Origin: a bacterium
GTDB taxonomy: Bacteria > Patescibacteriota > Minisyncoccia > UBA6257 > 1-14-0-10-44-23
DNA: 5,299 bases
NCBI GenBank assembly: GCA_030699515.1
Contig: JAUYME010000042.1
Coordinates: 1 to 5,299 of the forward strand
Reading direction: 5' to 3'
Numbering within the stretch: position 1 is the stretch's first letter; each line of letters begins with the position of its first letter. Below, in pieces: positions 1 through 5,011 of this stretch. The position numbers were made by a program, and so were the translations under genes. The notes under the pieces are model-generated. The model saw only the letters and a program-made list of their open reading frames with translations, ran no database searches and was not told the origin of the DNA.

Positions 1-211
1 TGTAAAGCTGGATATCTTTTTTGCTATCTTGGTGGCTTAAGAAAAGCAGCTGAGCAATAACAACATTGGCCACCTGATCGTTAATTGGCCCGCCAATGAA
101 AATGATTCTCTCTTTTAAAAGCCTAGAATATATGTCGTAGGCTCGCTCTCCAAACTGAGTTTTCTCTAAAACAGTTGGAATTAAGTATTGGTTATTCATT
201 CCCTTGTTCAT
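1..211 (-). CDS. clpP: ATP-dependent Clp protease proteolytic subunit ClpP (N-terminal 70 codons, cut by window edge)
   Basis: The minus strand from ATG at 211 reads MNKGMNNQYLIPTVLEKTQF, followed by the typical ClpP amino-terminal region: GERAYDIYSRLLKERIIFIG (residues 21-40), then an ANVVIAQLLFL helix and the start of the KDIQLY strand at the edge. ClpP is the cytosolic serine peptidase that forms a double heptamer and degrades proteins fed by ClpX or ClpA/ClpC. The catalytic Ser, His and Asp lie beyond the window and cannot be checked. The gene follows tig by 101 bp in the same direction, the common tig-clpP order. A second in-frame ATG at 199 is possible, but the AAGGGA before it abuts the codon, so the upstream ATG with its purine-rich AAGAAAAG leader is preferred. 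Family call is firm; exact start is less so. Confidence 0.93.
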   Translation of the reverse strand, partial: MNKGMNNQYLIPTVLEKTQFGERAYDIYSRLLKERIIFIGGPINDQVANVVIAQLLFLSHQDSKKDIQLY

Positions 212-280
212 AGTTTATTCTTTTCTTTACTTTTCTTCTTTTGGAAATTGGGGCAATTGGAGTAACTTAGAAATTTGCAA

Positions 281-308
281 ACTCCTATCTCCTAACTCCT
301 ACATCCTA
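281..308. repeat. Four-copy 7-bp tandem repeat in the tig-clpP gap
   Basis: The plus strand reads ACTCCTA, TCTCCTA, ACTCCTA, CATCCTA in direct succession; TCCTA is invariant. On the transcribed (minus) strand this is a run of TAGGAGN units beginning a few bases after the tig stop codon. Each unit carries a TAG, and because 7 is not a multiple of 3, the TAGs fall in all three reading frames. The units look like Shine-Dalgarno cores but lie about 70 bases or more from the clpP start, too far to be its ribosome binding site. Function unknown. Confidence 0.85.
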
Positions 309-312
309 GCTT

Positions 313-1557
313 TTATTCTTCTTTTTTAAAAGAGTTGAGAAAAGCGAATATCTTCTTATTCTGCAAATTCCCATAAATATAATCATAATATTTATCTACA
401 TCCAAGTTTTGCAATTTCGCCATATCTTCAATTTCCTTCTTACTTGGTTCCAGATTTTCCTGCTTGGCAATTTCATGTAGCACCAAGTTTACCTTAACCC
501 TCTTCTCCGCTTCCTTTGCAAACTGCTTTCGCATCTCTGCTTTCATTTTTTCTTGATCTGTCACTTGCCGTCCGCCCATCATAGACATTGTTTCCGCCAC
601 CATAGCCTCAAGCATTCGCTCTTTCATCACTTCCGGAATTTCCATTTTGCTTTCTTCAGCAATTTCTTCAACCAGCTTAATCTGCACCCTTTCCAGTTCC
701 TTCTTTTCCTTTTCCTGCTTTAAACCTTCGCGAATATTATCTTCCAAATCCTTAACATTTTTAATTTGCGGGCTTAAAGTTTTTGCAAACTCATCGTTAA
801 GTTCCGGAACTTCCCGCTCAAACACTCCCTGCACTTTCAGTTTAAAATCAAAGGCCTTGCCTGCATAATCCTTCTGCCAGTAATCAGCCGGCACCGGCAA
901 ACTAAATTCAAATTCTTCTCCCGCCTTTTTAGCAATCAGTTTTTTATCAAAGCCTTCAATAAATTTGCTCTGGCCAAGAATAAATCTATCTTTTGAAAGT
1001 GTTGCACCGGGAACTAGCTCGCCTCCGCATTTTGTTTCAACATCAATCTCTAGTAAATCACCATCTTTGGCTTCACGCTCAACTCGTATTTCTTTAGCCC
1101 TACTGTTTTGCAAATATTCAATACTTTTAGCAACCTCTTCCTCTTCAAATTTAGGCTCTTTCTTTTCCGCAAGAATTTTCTTTGCCAGTTTTTTATAATC
1201 TGCAAGCTTAATCTCCGGAAAAAGAGTCAGCGTAGCACTATATTTCAGTCCGCCATCATCAGTCAGCTCTGAAACTTCAACTTGAGGCTGGTCAATAATT
1301 ACCCAGTCCCTTTCCGCGCTTAAATCAGAGAGGTTTTTACCCACTGCCTCCCTCAGAGCTTCACTAAAAGCCTTGTCTTTATCAACGCTAGAGTCAACAA
1401 ACTCTTTTGGCGCCTTTCCCGCCCTAAAACCTTTTACCTTTACGTTCTTGGCTTGGGTCTCATAAGCCGCCTGCCAGTGAGGCTCAAACTCTTCTTTTGT
1501 AAGCTCAACAGAAAGCTCCACTTTAGAGCCGGGTAATTGTTTAATGTCTTTCTTCAT
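313..1557 (-). CDS. tig: Trigger factor, ribosome-associated chaperone
   Basis: This 414-residue protein has the three-part layout of trigger factor (E. coli 432 residues). The ribosome-binding amino-terminal domain (about 1-120) carries the signature loop GFRAGKAP at residues 43-50, which docks on ribosomal protein L23. An FKBP-type peptidyl-prolyl isomerase domain follows (about 155-245, with GDLLEIDVE, FIEGFDKKL and the closing FKLKVQGV). The helical chaperone arms (about 250-410) are rich in Lys and Glu. It acts in the cytosol on nascent chains at the ribosome exit tunnel. It sits between ppa (43-bp gap) and clpP (101-bp gap), all co-directional. The only plausible start is ATG at 1557; AAAAAGGA directly abuts it, an unusually short spacing. 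The stop is TAA. Confidence 0.96.
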   Translation of the reverse strand: MKKDIKQLPGSKVELSVELTKEEFEPHWQAAYETQAKNVKVKGFRAGKAPKEFVDSSVDKDKAFSEALREAVGKNLSDLSAERDWVIIDQPQVEVSELTDDGGLKYSATLTLFPEIKLADYKKLAKKILAEKKEPKFEEEEVAKSIEYLQNSRAKEIRVEREAKDGDLLEIDVETKCGGELVPGATLSKDRFILGQSKFIEGFDKKLIAKKAGEEFEFSLPVPADYWQKDYAGKAFDFKLKVQGVFEREVPELNDEFAKTLSPQIKNVKDLEDNIREGLKQEKEKKELERVQIKLVEEIAEESKMEIPEVMKERMLEAMVAETMSMMGGRQVTDQEKMKAEMRKQFAKEAEKRVKVNLVLHEIAKQENLEPSKKEIEDMAKLQNLDVDKYYDYIYGNLQNKKIFAFLNSFKKEE

Positions 1558-1566
1558 TCCTTTTTA

Positions 1567-1606
1567 GTCTAGTGGTCTAAACATCTAATCGTCTAGCTGT
1601 CTAGCA
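1567..1606. repeat. Five-copy 8-bp tandem repeat spanning the ppa stop codon
   Basis: The plus strand reads GTCTAGTG, GTCTAAAC, ATCTAATC, GTCTAGCT, GTCTAGCA without interruption; TCTA is invariant. The array fills most of the ppa-tig gap, and its last unit contains the ppa stop (CTA at 1601-1603, TAG on the coding strand). Every unit carries a TAG on the transcribed strand, and the 8-bp period puts these in all three frames. Function unknown; slippage expansion is one likely origin. Confidence 0.85.
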
Positions 1607-2143
1607 AAACTTTTTCTTATAGGCTTCAATAGATTCCTCAATCAATTTATACGCCGCTTCCGGTCCCAAGAAATTCCCAACCTTGACACTGTCGCGTCCG
1701 GTCTGAGCAATCTTATAAATCTCAAAGAAGTTCTTTAGGTCCTTACGCTTTCCTTCCGGAAGATCATCAACAGTTTTAATGTAATCGTACCTTGGGTCTC
1801 GGTCATTCACACAAAGAATTTTATGATCCTCTTCCCCATTGTCATCCATTTCCATTAACCCAATAACTCTTCCATGTACCAAAACACCCGGCAAAATTTT
1901 TCCGGTGCTAAATACCACCGCATCCAGCGGATCGTTATCTCCTTCATTCCAAGTACCCGGAACATCGCCATAGTTAACCGGGTAAAAAGTTGGGCCGTGA
2001 AGCACTCGGTCTAGTTCAAGAATGCCCAAATCTTTGTTGTACTCGTATTTGTTAAAGTCACCCTTAGAAATTTCAGTAACAACATGAAGAATTTTGGGCG
2101 CACCTTCTTGTGGGATTGAGTAAAAGTGTGAACTGTTGCTCAT
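1601..2143 (-). CDS. ppa: Inorganic pyrophosphatase, family I
   Basis: The 180-residue product matches soluble family I pyrophosphatase (E. coli about 175 residues), which hydrolyses pyrophosphate to two phosphates with Mg2+ and pulls nucleic acid and protein synthesis forward. By alignment from memory to the E. coli enzyme, every active-site residue is visible: KYE at 32-34, Arg46, FYPVNYG with Tyr58, the signature DNDPLDAV giving Asp69, Asp71 and Asp74, then Asp101, Asp106, Lys108, and the YK pair at 143-144. It should be a cytosolic hexamer. It lies 25 bp after nusA and 43 bp before tig on the same strand, so co-transcription is likely. No clear Shine-Dalgarno precedes ATG 2143. The TAG stop is embedded in the 8-bp tandem repeat. 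Confidence 0.96.
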   Translation of the reverse strand: MSNSSHFYSIPQEGAPKILHVVTEISKGDFNKYEYNKDLGILELDRVLHGPTFYPVNYGDVPGTWNEGDNDPLDAVVFSTGKILPGVLVHGRVIGLMEMDDNGEEDHKILCVNDRDPRYDYIKTVDDLPEGKRKDLKNFFEIYKIAQTGRDSVKVGNFLGPEAAYKLIEESIEAYKKKFC

Positions 2144-2168
2144 AGCTTTGCTTAATTAATTTTAATCA

Positions 2169-3527
2169 CTACTTATCTTCTTTTTCTTCTTCAGTCTTTT
2201 CCTTATTTCTAGCCTCTTCAGCTTTTTCTTCACTCTCTACTTCTTCTGTATCGGCCTCTTTAACTTCGCCTGCCCCGAGGTCATCTTCAGATGATTTTTC
2301 GGGGTTTACTTCGTCTCCCGCGGCCTCAGCTTCCTTCTCCGCCCGATCCTTCTCTACTCTCTCGGCATGGCTTTGATCCGGATTGCTCGCGCTTCTAACA
2401 TCAATTTTCCATTCTGTTAGCTTGGCCGCTAAGCGTACATTTTGTCCGCCTCGTCCAATAGCCAAAGAAAGTTCATCATCCGGAACAATTACAACCGCTT
2501 GTTGGTCTTGGCCAACTTTTACTTCATCAACTTCTGCCGGAGAAAGAGCCGCGCTGATAAATTTCACCGGATCTTCGCTATATTCAATTACATCAATTTT
2601 TTCCTGGCCCAACTCATTGCTTACCGCCATTATCCTGGTACCGCGCTGGCCAACGCATGAGCCAACCGGGTCAATGCCCTCTTCATTTGATAAAACCGCC
2701 ACCTTAGACCTGCTTCCCGCCTCGCGAGCAATTCCTTTAATTTCAATTAACCCTTCCTGAATTTCAGGAATTTCAACTTCAAACAATCGCTTTACAAAAT
2801 TCTCGTCACTGCGAGAAAGAATAATGGCCGGCACCCGGCTCTCATCATCTACCTTAGCGATATAGAATTTAAGCCGTTCGCCAATGCGGTAGTGTTCACC
2901 CGGAATTCCTTCCCGATAAGGCATAACGCCGGTAGCTCTGCCTAAGTCTATATAAGTGTTGCCTCTCTCAAAGCGCTGCACCACTCCGCTTAGCACTTCT
3001 CCCTCTCTGCCTTTAAATTCACTAACTATGGAATCTCTTTCGGCCTCGCGAAGACGCTGCAAAATAACCTGCTTTGCGGCTTGTGCGGCAATTCGGCCAA
3101 AGTCCTCGTGAGTTTCCAAAGGAAATTCCAAATCATCACCCACCTTTGCAGTTTTCTTAATCTTTTTTGCCTCATCTAGGGTAATGTGGCGCACCGGATT
3201 ATATCGAGGCAAAACATCCTCCCCAACTTCCTCTTCCGCCTCTTGCGTTTCCCCCGCCTCATCTGATTCTATGGCCTCCTCATCTGTTTTTTCTTCCTCA
3301 AAACGAACAGTTGTTTCATCTACAACAGTCTTAATCTGCCAAAATTTCAAATCACCGCTTTTAGTATCCAAAGAGGCCTTAATAATCTCGCCCTTCTTCT
3401 CGTATTCTTTTTTATAAGCGGCAGCAATACTGGATTCAATTGCCTCAAGAACTTTCTTGCCGTCAATCCCCTTTTCTTCGGCAACTTGATCAATCGCCCG
3501 CTTCAAATTTTTCAAATCCATGTCCAT
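2169..3527 (-). CDS. nusA: Transcription termination/antitermination factor NusA
   Basis: The 452-residue product shows NusA domains in order. A polymerase-binding amino-terminal domain covers about 1-165, beginning MDMDLKNLKRAIDQVAEEKG and ending in the FGRIAAQAAKQVILQRLREAE helix region. An S1 domain covers about 173-240, KH1 about 245-320 with GQRG at 293-296, and KH2 about 325-378 with GRGG at 358-361. NusA binds RNA polymerase and RNA and modulates pausing, intrinsic termination and antitermination. Two oddities stand out: an acidic insert at about 77-104 inside the amino-terminal domain, and an acidic, low-complexity tail from about 382 to the end in place of recognisable AR repeats. 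It is the first gene of the leftward operon. ATG 3527 is used; an in-frame ATG two codons later is an alternative. A GGAG lies 17 bases upstream, too far for a normal site. The stop is TAG followed directly by TGA. Confidence 0.96.
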   Translation of the reverse strand: MDMDLKNLKRAIDQVAEEKGIDGKKVLEAIESSIAAAYKKEYEKKGEIIKASLDTKSGDLKFWQIKTVVDETTVRFEEEKTDEEAIESDEAGETQEAEEEVGEDVLPRYNPVRHITLDEAKKIKKTAKVGDDLEFPLETHEDFGRIAAQAAKQVILQRLREAERDSIVSEFKGREGEVLSGVVQRFERGNTYIDLGRATGVMPYREGIPGEHYRIGERLKFYIAKVDDESRVPAIILSRSDENFVKRLFEVEIPEIQEGLIEIKGIAREAGSRSKVAVLSNEEGIDPVGSCVGQRGTRIMAVSNELGQEKIDVIEYSEDPVKFISAALSPAEVDEVKVGQDQQAVVIVPDDELSLAIGRGGQNVRLAAKLTEWKIDVRSASNPDQSHAERVEKDRAEKEAEAAGDEVNPEKSSEDDLGAGEVKEADTEEVESEEKAEEARNKEKTEEEKEDK

Positions 3528-3560
3528 AGTTTTATATATGTTAGCTCCAAAGACTTTAAA

Positions 3561-3580
3561 AGGTCGCTTTGTAGCGACCT
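3561..3580 (-). terminator. Perfect 8-bp hairpin in the nusA leader, possible weak terminator or attenuator
   Basis: On the minus strand AGGTCGCT, loop ACAA, AGCGACCT form a perfect stem, followed by only three further Ts before AAAG. The hairpin lies between the predicted nusA transcription start (about 3601) and the ATG (3527), so it is in the 5' leader. The short U-tract makes it a weak intrinsic terminator at best; it could instead be an attenuator responsive to NusA or a 5' stabiliser. The plus-strand reading lacks a T run. The structure is seen directly; the role is inferred. Confidence 0.5.
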
Positions 3581-3607
3581 CAAAATCATTGAGTTCTAAT
3601 TGCTATT

Positions 3608-3635
3608 ATTGTACGCAAATATAAGAAAAAGTCAA
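3608..3635 (-). promoter_or_regulatory. Sigma70-type promoter for the nusA-ppa-tig-clpP operon
   Basis: The minus strand carries TTGACT (-35, 3630-3635) and TACAAT (-10, 3608-3613), each five of six to consensus, with a 16-bp spacer. Predicted start is near 3601, giving a leader of roughly 74 bases that includes the 3561-3580 hairpin. It is correctly oriented for nusA, and no comparable promoter was seen in the short downstream gaps. Confidence 0.75.
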
Positions 3636-3651
3636 GCCCCGTCCCAACCCT

Positions 3652-3683
3652 TCTTGTATATCGTACTAGTACGATATACAAGA
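3652..3683. promoter_or_regulatory. 32-bp perfect palindrome between yraN and the nusA promoter
   Basis: The sequence from TCTTGTATATCGTACT (3652-3667) is followed immediately by its exact reverse complement (3668-3683). It starts 27 bases past the yraN stop codon and ends 16 bp upstream of the nusA -35 box, roughly -51 to -82 from the predicted start. It could be an operator for a dimeric regulator or, as RNA, a 14-bp hairpin with a CUAG loop at the yraN 3' end. No T run follows on either strand, so a standard terminator is unlikely. The central GTACTAGTAC resembles the ACTAGT core of TrpR operators, which is only suggestive. Confidence 0.7.
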
Positions 3684-3710
3684 GCGCGATCTACTCTGCC
3701 ATGCCTGTTG

Positions 3711-4103
3711 CTAAGCAAGCACATTTTCGTAGTGACGCACATCGCAATCATCCCGCCAGTCTAGCAACAAGCTACTTTTCATTGCGATAGCAACAAGATC
3801 CAGTCTATAGCCAGAATCACCAATCAATCCATTGTGCCTACCGGCAAACAAGCTGCAGGCACGAGTGAATTTTCGCTTCTTATTAAAACTAAAATTTTGC
3901 TCCGACGAAAAATTACGAAAATTCTTCAAACCCTTAACCTCGACAAAAACTAAAATTCCGCTATCCAATTCTCGCGCGACTATATCAATTTCATCCCTGC
4001 CAACATAGATATTGCGTAAAAGTATTTTGTATCCCTTAGCCTCCAAATACTGGCAAGCAACCTTCTCGTACGCATCCCCGACCTTCTTTGTATCCTTTTT
4101 CAC
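3711..4103 (-). CDS. yraN: YraN/UPF0102 family nuclease-like protein
   Basis: The 130-residue product matches the small UPF0102 (YraN) family, which has a restriction-endonuclease-like fold; its cellular role is not well settled. The family pattern is visible in order: GDAYEKVACQYLEAKGYKIL at 9-28 with Glu13, RNIYVGRDEIDIVA with Asp40, VFVEVK at 52-57 with the Glu55/Lys57 pair typical of PD-(D/E)XK active sites, and RLDLVAI at 100-106. The start is GTG at 4103: the ORF opens there, an in-frame TAA lies a few codons upstream, and no ATG or TTG is seen between. No Shine-Dalgarno is apparent. It stands 183 bp upstream of nusA in the same direction but is separated from it by a palindrome and a promoter. 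It diverges from the homing endonuclease gene across 67 bp. Stop is TAG. Confidence 0.85.
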   Translation of the reverse strand: MKKDTKKVGDAYEKVACQYLEAKGYKILLRNIYVGRDEIDIVARELDSGILVFVEVKGLKNFRNFSSEQNFSFNKKRKFTRACSLFAGRHNGLIGDSGYRLDLVAIAMKSSLLLDWRDDCDVRHYENVLA

Positions 4104-4108
4104 AGTGT

Positions 4109-4137
4109 TTGAATGTAAAACAGTGAATTGTTATAAT
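4109..4137 (+). promoter_or_regulatory. Promoter for the homing endonuclease gene
   Basis: TTGAAT (4109-4114) and a perfect TATAAT (4132-4137) are separated by 17 bp. Predicted start is near 4144, inside the 18-bp repeat at 4141-4158, with a leader of about 27 bases before ATG 4171. A protein bound to that repeat would be placed to block initiation (inference). Confidence 0.6.
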
Positions 4138-4158
4138 TGATTGTAAAACGTGAAACAA
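4130..4158 (-). promoter_or_regulatory. Candidate divergent promoter for yraN
   Basis: On the minus strand TTGTTT (4153-4158) and TATAAC (4130-4135) are 17 bp apart. The -10 is five of six, the -35 only three of six. The -10 overlaps the opposing plus-strand TATAAT, and the -35 is part of the 18-bp repeat. Start would be near 4123, about 20 bases before the GTG. Confidence 0.4.
4141..4158 (-). repeat. 18-bp repeat, copy A, inverted relative to the others
   Basis: TTGTAAAACGTGAAACAA on the plus strand is the exact reverse complement of the copy at 4649-4666. It ends 12 bp before the homing endonuclease start. A degenerate relative (TGTAAAAC then AGTGAATTG) precedes it at 4114-4130. The repeat is quasi-palindromic, TTGT-nnn-ACGT-nnn-ACAA, and contains one exact parS half-site (GTGAAACA, 4150-4157). 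Confidence 0.9.
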
Positions 4159-4170
4159 CAAATGTAAATA

Positions 4171-4641
4171 ATGGATAAACAACATAGAGTAATAACAAAC
4201 GAATATATACGAGGGCTCACAGATGGCGAGGGAACATTCACATTTCACCGAGGATTTAAATTAAAAAGTGGAGAAAAACCAAAAATTCCGGCTTTCGTAA
4301 TCTCGATGCACGAGCGAGATATAGAGCTATTAAAGAAAGTAAAAAATCATTTAGGCCTAAAGTCCAACATCAACACATTTGGCCCATACAACTACGATAA
4401 TTATCAAAGAGGGAAAAAGGCAATTTTTGCAGTCAGAGACTTTGGATCCATTAAGAACAAAATAGTGCCGCTTTTTTATAAAAAACTCATTGGATACAAG
4501 GCAGTGCAATTTGAAAACTGGGTATTAAATTTTGAAGTTGACCCGCTTGTAAGCAAAAAGTATGGACTCATTTCACGCCTCTATAAAGCCGGATACTGGG
4601 ATCATAAGGTGAATTACATACACAAGGAACTATTCGAATAG
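4171..4641 (+). CDS. Free-standing single-motif LAGLIDADG homing endonuclease
   Basis: The 156-residue product begins MDKQHRVITNEYIRGLTDGE, placing the LAGLIDADG-type motif IRGLTDGEG at 13-21, with Glu20 in the metal-binding acidic position. After the motif come the expected strand regions (FTFHRGFKLK, then IPAFVISMHERD) and the helix IELLKKVKNHLG. The spacing and size fit the one-motif class (I-CreI is 163 residues) that acts as a homodimer on a long, roughly palindromic DNA site and leaves four-base 3' overhangs. It does not interrupt a recognisable host gene, rRNA or intein, so it is intergenic. It is flanked by perfect 18-bp inverted repeats, 12 bp before the start and 7 bp after the TAG stop. 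No Shine-Dalgarno is seen. An alternative is a LAGLIDADG-derived DNA-binding regulator of these repeats. Family call firm; target unknown. Confidence 0.88.
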   Translation: MDKQHRVITNEYIRGLTDGEGTFTFHRGFKLKSGEKPKIPAFVISMHERDIELLKKVKNHLGLKSNINTFGPYNYDNYQRGKKAIFAVRDFGSIKNKIVPLFYKKLIGYKAVQFENWVLNFEVDPLVSKKYGLISRLYKAGYWDHKVNYIHKELFE

Positions 4642-4648
4642 CGAGTGA

Positions 4649-4702
4649 TTGTTTCACGTTTTACAAAGAGCCGGCTTTACACATAAATCTGGTCGATTGT
4701 TT
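4649..4702 (+). repeat. 54-bp duplicated segment, copy 1 (contains 18-bp repeat copy B)
   Basis: Opens with TTGTTTCACGTTTTACAA (4649-4666), the exact inverse of copy A. The whole segment matches 4833-4886 at 49 of 54 positions, and all five differences are transitions. A short stem, GCCGG with CTGGT flanking the shared ACACATAAAT, is kept in both copies by G-U pairing. This copy lies 7 bp after the homing endonuclease stop. Confidence 0.85.
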
Positions 4703-4710
4703 GCCGACCA
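4690..4710 (+). repeat. Inverted repeat, 6-bp stem
   Basis: TGGTCG (4690-4695) pairs with CGACCA (4705-4710) across nine bases. No T run follows, so it is not a convincing terminator for the homing endonuclease gene. Confidence 0.45.
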
Positions 4711-4733
4711 ACACCCAACATATTTTGCATAAA

Positions 4734-4750
4734 TTGTTTCACGTTTTACA
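4734..4750 (+). repeat. 18-bp repeat, copy C (17 bp matched)
   Basis: TTGTTTCACGTTTTACA matches copy B exactly for 17 bp; the last base is C rather than A. It is preceded by CATAAA, as is copy D. Confidence 0.88.
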
Positions 4751-4765
4751 CTCCTTCAAATTTAT

Positions 4766-4792
4766 GTGTGAAACAATTATAATGTTTCACAC
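4766..4792. repeat. Inverted repeat of GTGTGAAACA, outward-facing half-sites
   Basis: GTGTGAAACA (4766-4775) and TGTTTCACAC (4783-4792) are perfect 10-bp arms around a 7-base AT-only centre. Each arm contains the exact 8-mer half-site, in the order opposite to that in parS. Confidence 0.85.
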
Positions 4793-4832
4793 TATAGATC
4801 AACAGAAGTAATCTTAAAGAATCTCACATAAA

Positions 4833-4886
4833 TTGTTTTACGTTTTACAAAGAACCAGCTTCACACATAAATCTGGTCAATTGTTT
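4833..4886 (+). repeat. 54-bp duplicated segment, copy 2 (contains 18-bp repeat copy D)
   Basis: Opens with TTGTTTTACGTTTTACAA (4833-4850), one base different from copy B, and continues through ACACATAAATCTGGTC. Copy E begins 48 bp after its start, so D and E form a 48-bp-period tandem. Its internal stem ACCAG/CTGGT is fully Watson-Crick. Confidence 0.85.
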
Positions 4887-4898
4887 CACGTTTTACAA
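4881..4898 (+). repeat. 18-bp repeat, copy E
   Basis: TTGTTTCACGTTTTACAA, identical to copy B. Its end runs directly into the DnaA-box match at 4900-4908. Confidence 0.9.
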
Positions 4899-4899
4899 A

Positions 4900-4908
4900 T
4901 TATTCACA
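4900..4908 (+). promoter_or_regulatory. DnaA-box match
   Basis: TTATTCACA fits the relaxed DnaA-box consensus TTATNCACA. It lies one base after repeat copy E, within the half-site cluster. A lone 9-mer match is weak evidence. Confidence 0.4.
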
Positions 4909-4935
4909 GCATTTTGACTAAAATGTTTCACAAAT

Positions 4936-4960
4936 TGTTTCACACCTTGTGTGTGAAACA
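4936..4960. repeat. Inverted repeat of TGTTTCACAC, inward-facing half-sites (parS-like order)
   Basis: TGTTTCACAC (4936-4945) and GTGTGAAACA (4951-4960) are perfect 10-bp arms around CTTGT. The half-sites are in the parS order, but nine bases separate the two 8-mers, whereas they abut in parS. A further direct TGTTTCAC precedes at 4924-4931. Confidence 0.88.
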
Positions 4961-4971
4961 CCAGCTTATAC

Positions 4972-5011
4972 ATAGATTGTGCGACATATTAGAATATGTT
5001 GCACAATCTAT
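4972..5011. repeat. 40-bp near-perfect palindrome with 19-bp arms
   Basis: ATAGATTGTGCGACATATT (4972-4990), centre AG, then the complementary arm (4993-5011) with one difference that is a G-U pair if transcribed on the plus strand. A 10-bp piece of the left arm, ATTGTGCGAC (4976-4985), recurs inverted at 5078-5087. No T run follows, so a terminator is unlikely; an operator, cruciform or structured RNA are possible. Confidence 0.8.

Noticed and set aside
3637..3650. G-quadruplex on the minus strand upstream of the nusA -35 box
   Set aside because: Only three G-tracts (GGG, GGG, GGGG) are present; a standard quadruplex needs four.
4096..4104. TTTTTCACA as an additional DnaA box
   Set aside because: It overlaps the yraN start codon (GTGAAAAAG), which explains the sequence, and fits only the loosest consensus.
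4036..4248. 70-codon minus-strand open frame across the yraN start, the divergent promoters and the homing endonuclease start
   Set aside because: It overlaps two better-supported genes and the repeat; composition is cysteine-rich and not protein-like.
4171..4641. Homing endonuclease inside an intron or intein
   Set aside because: No split gene or rRNA flanks it, and no intein splice motifs (Cys/Ser start, HN end) are present; both neighbours are separate.
4141..4666. Insertion sequence with terminal inverted repeats
   Set aside because: The enclosed gene is a LAGLIDADG nuclease, not a transposase; no target-site duplication is seen outside the repeats, and more repeat copies lie downstream.
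4649..4898. CRISPR array, suggested by four repeat copies in one direction
   Set aside because: Repeat-to-repeat distances are 85, 99 and 48 bp, the inter-repeat sequences are themselves related, and the repeat is only 18 bp.
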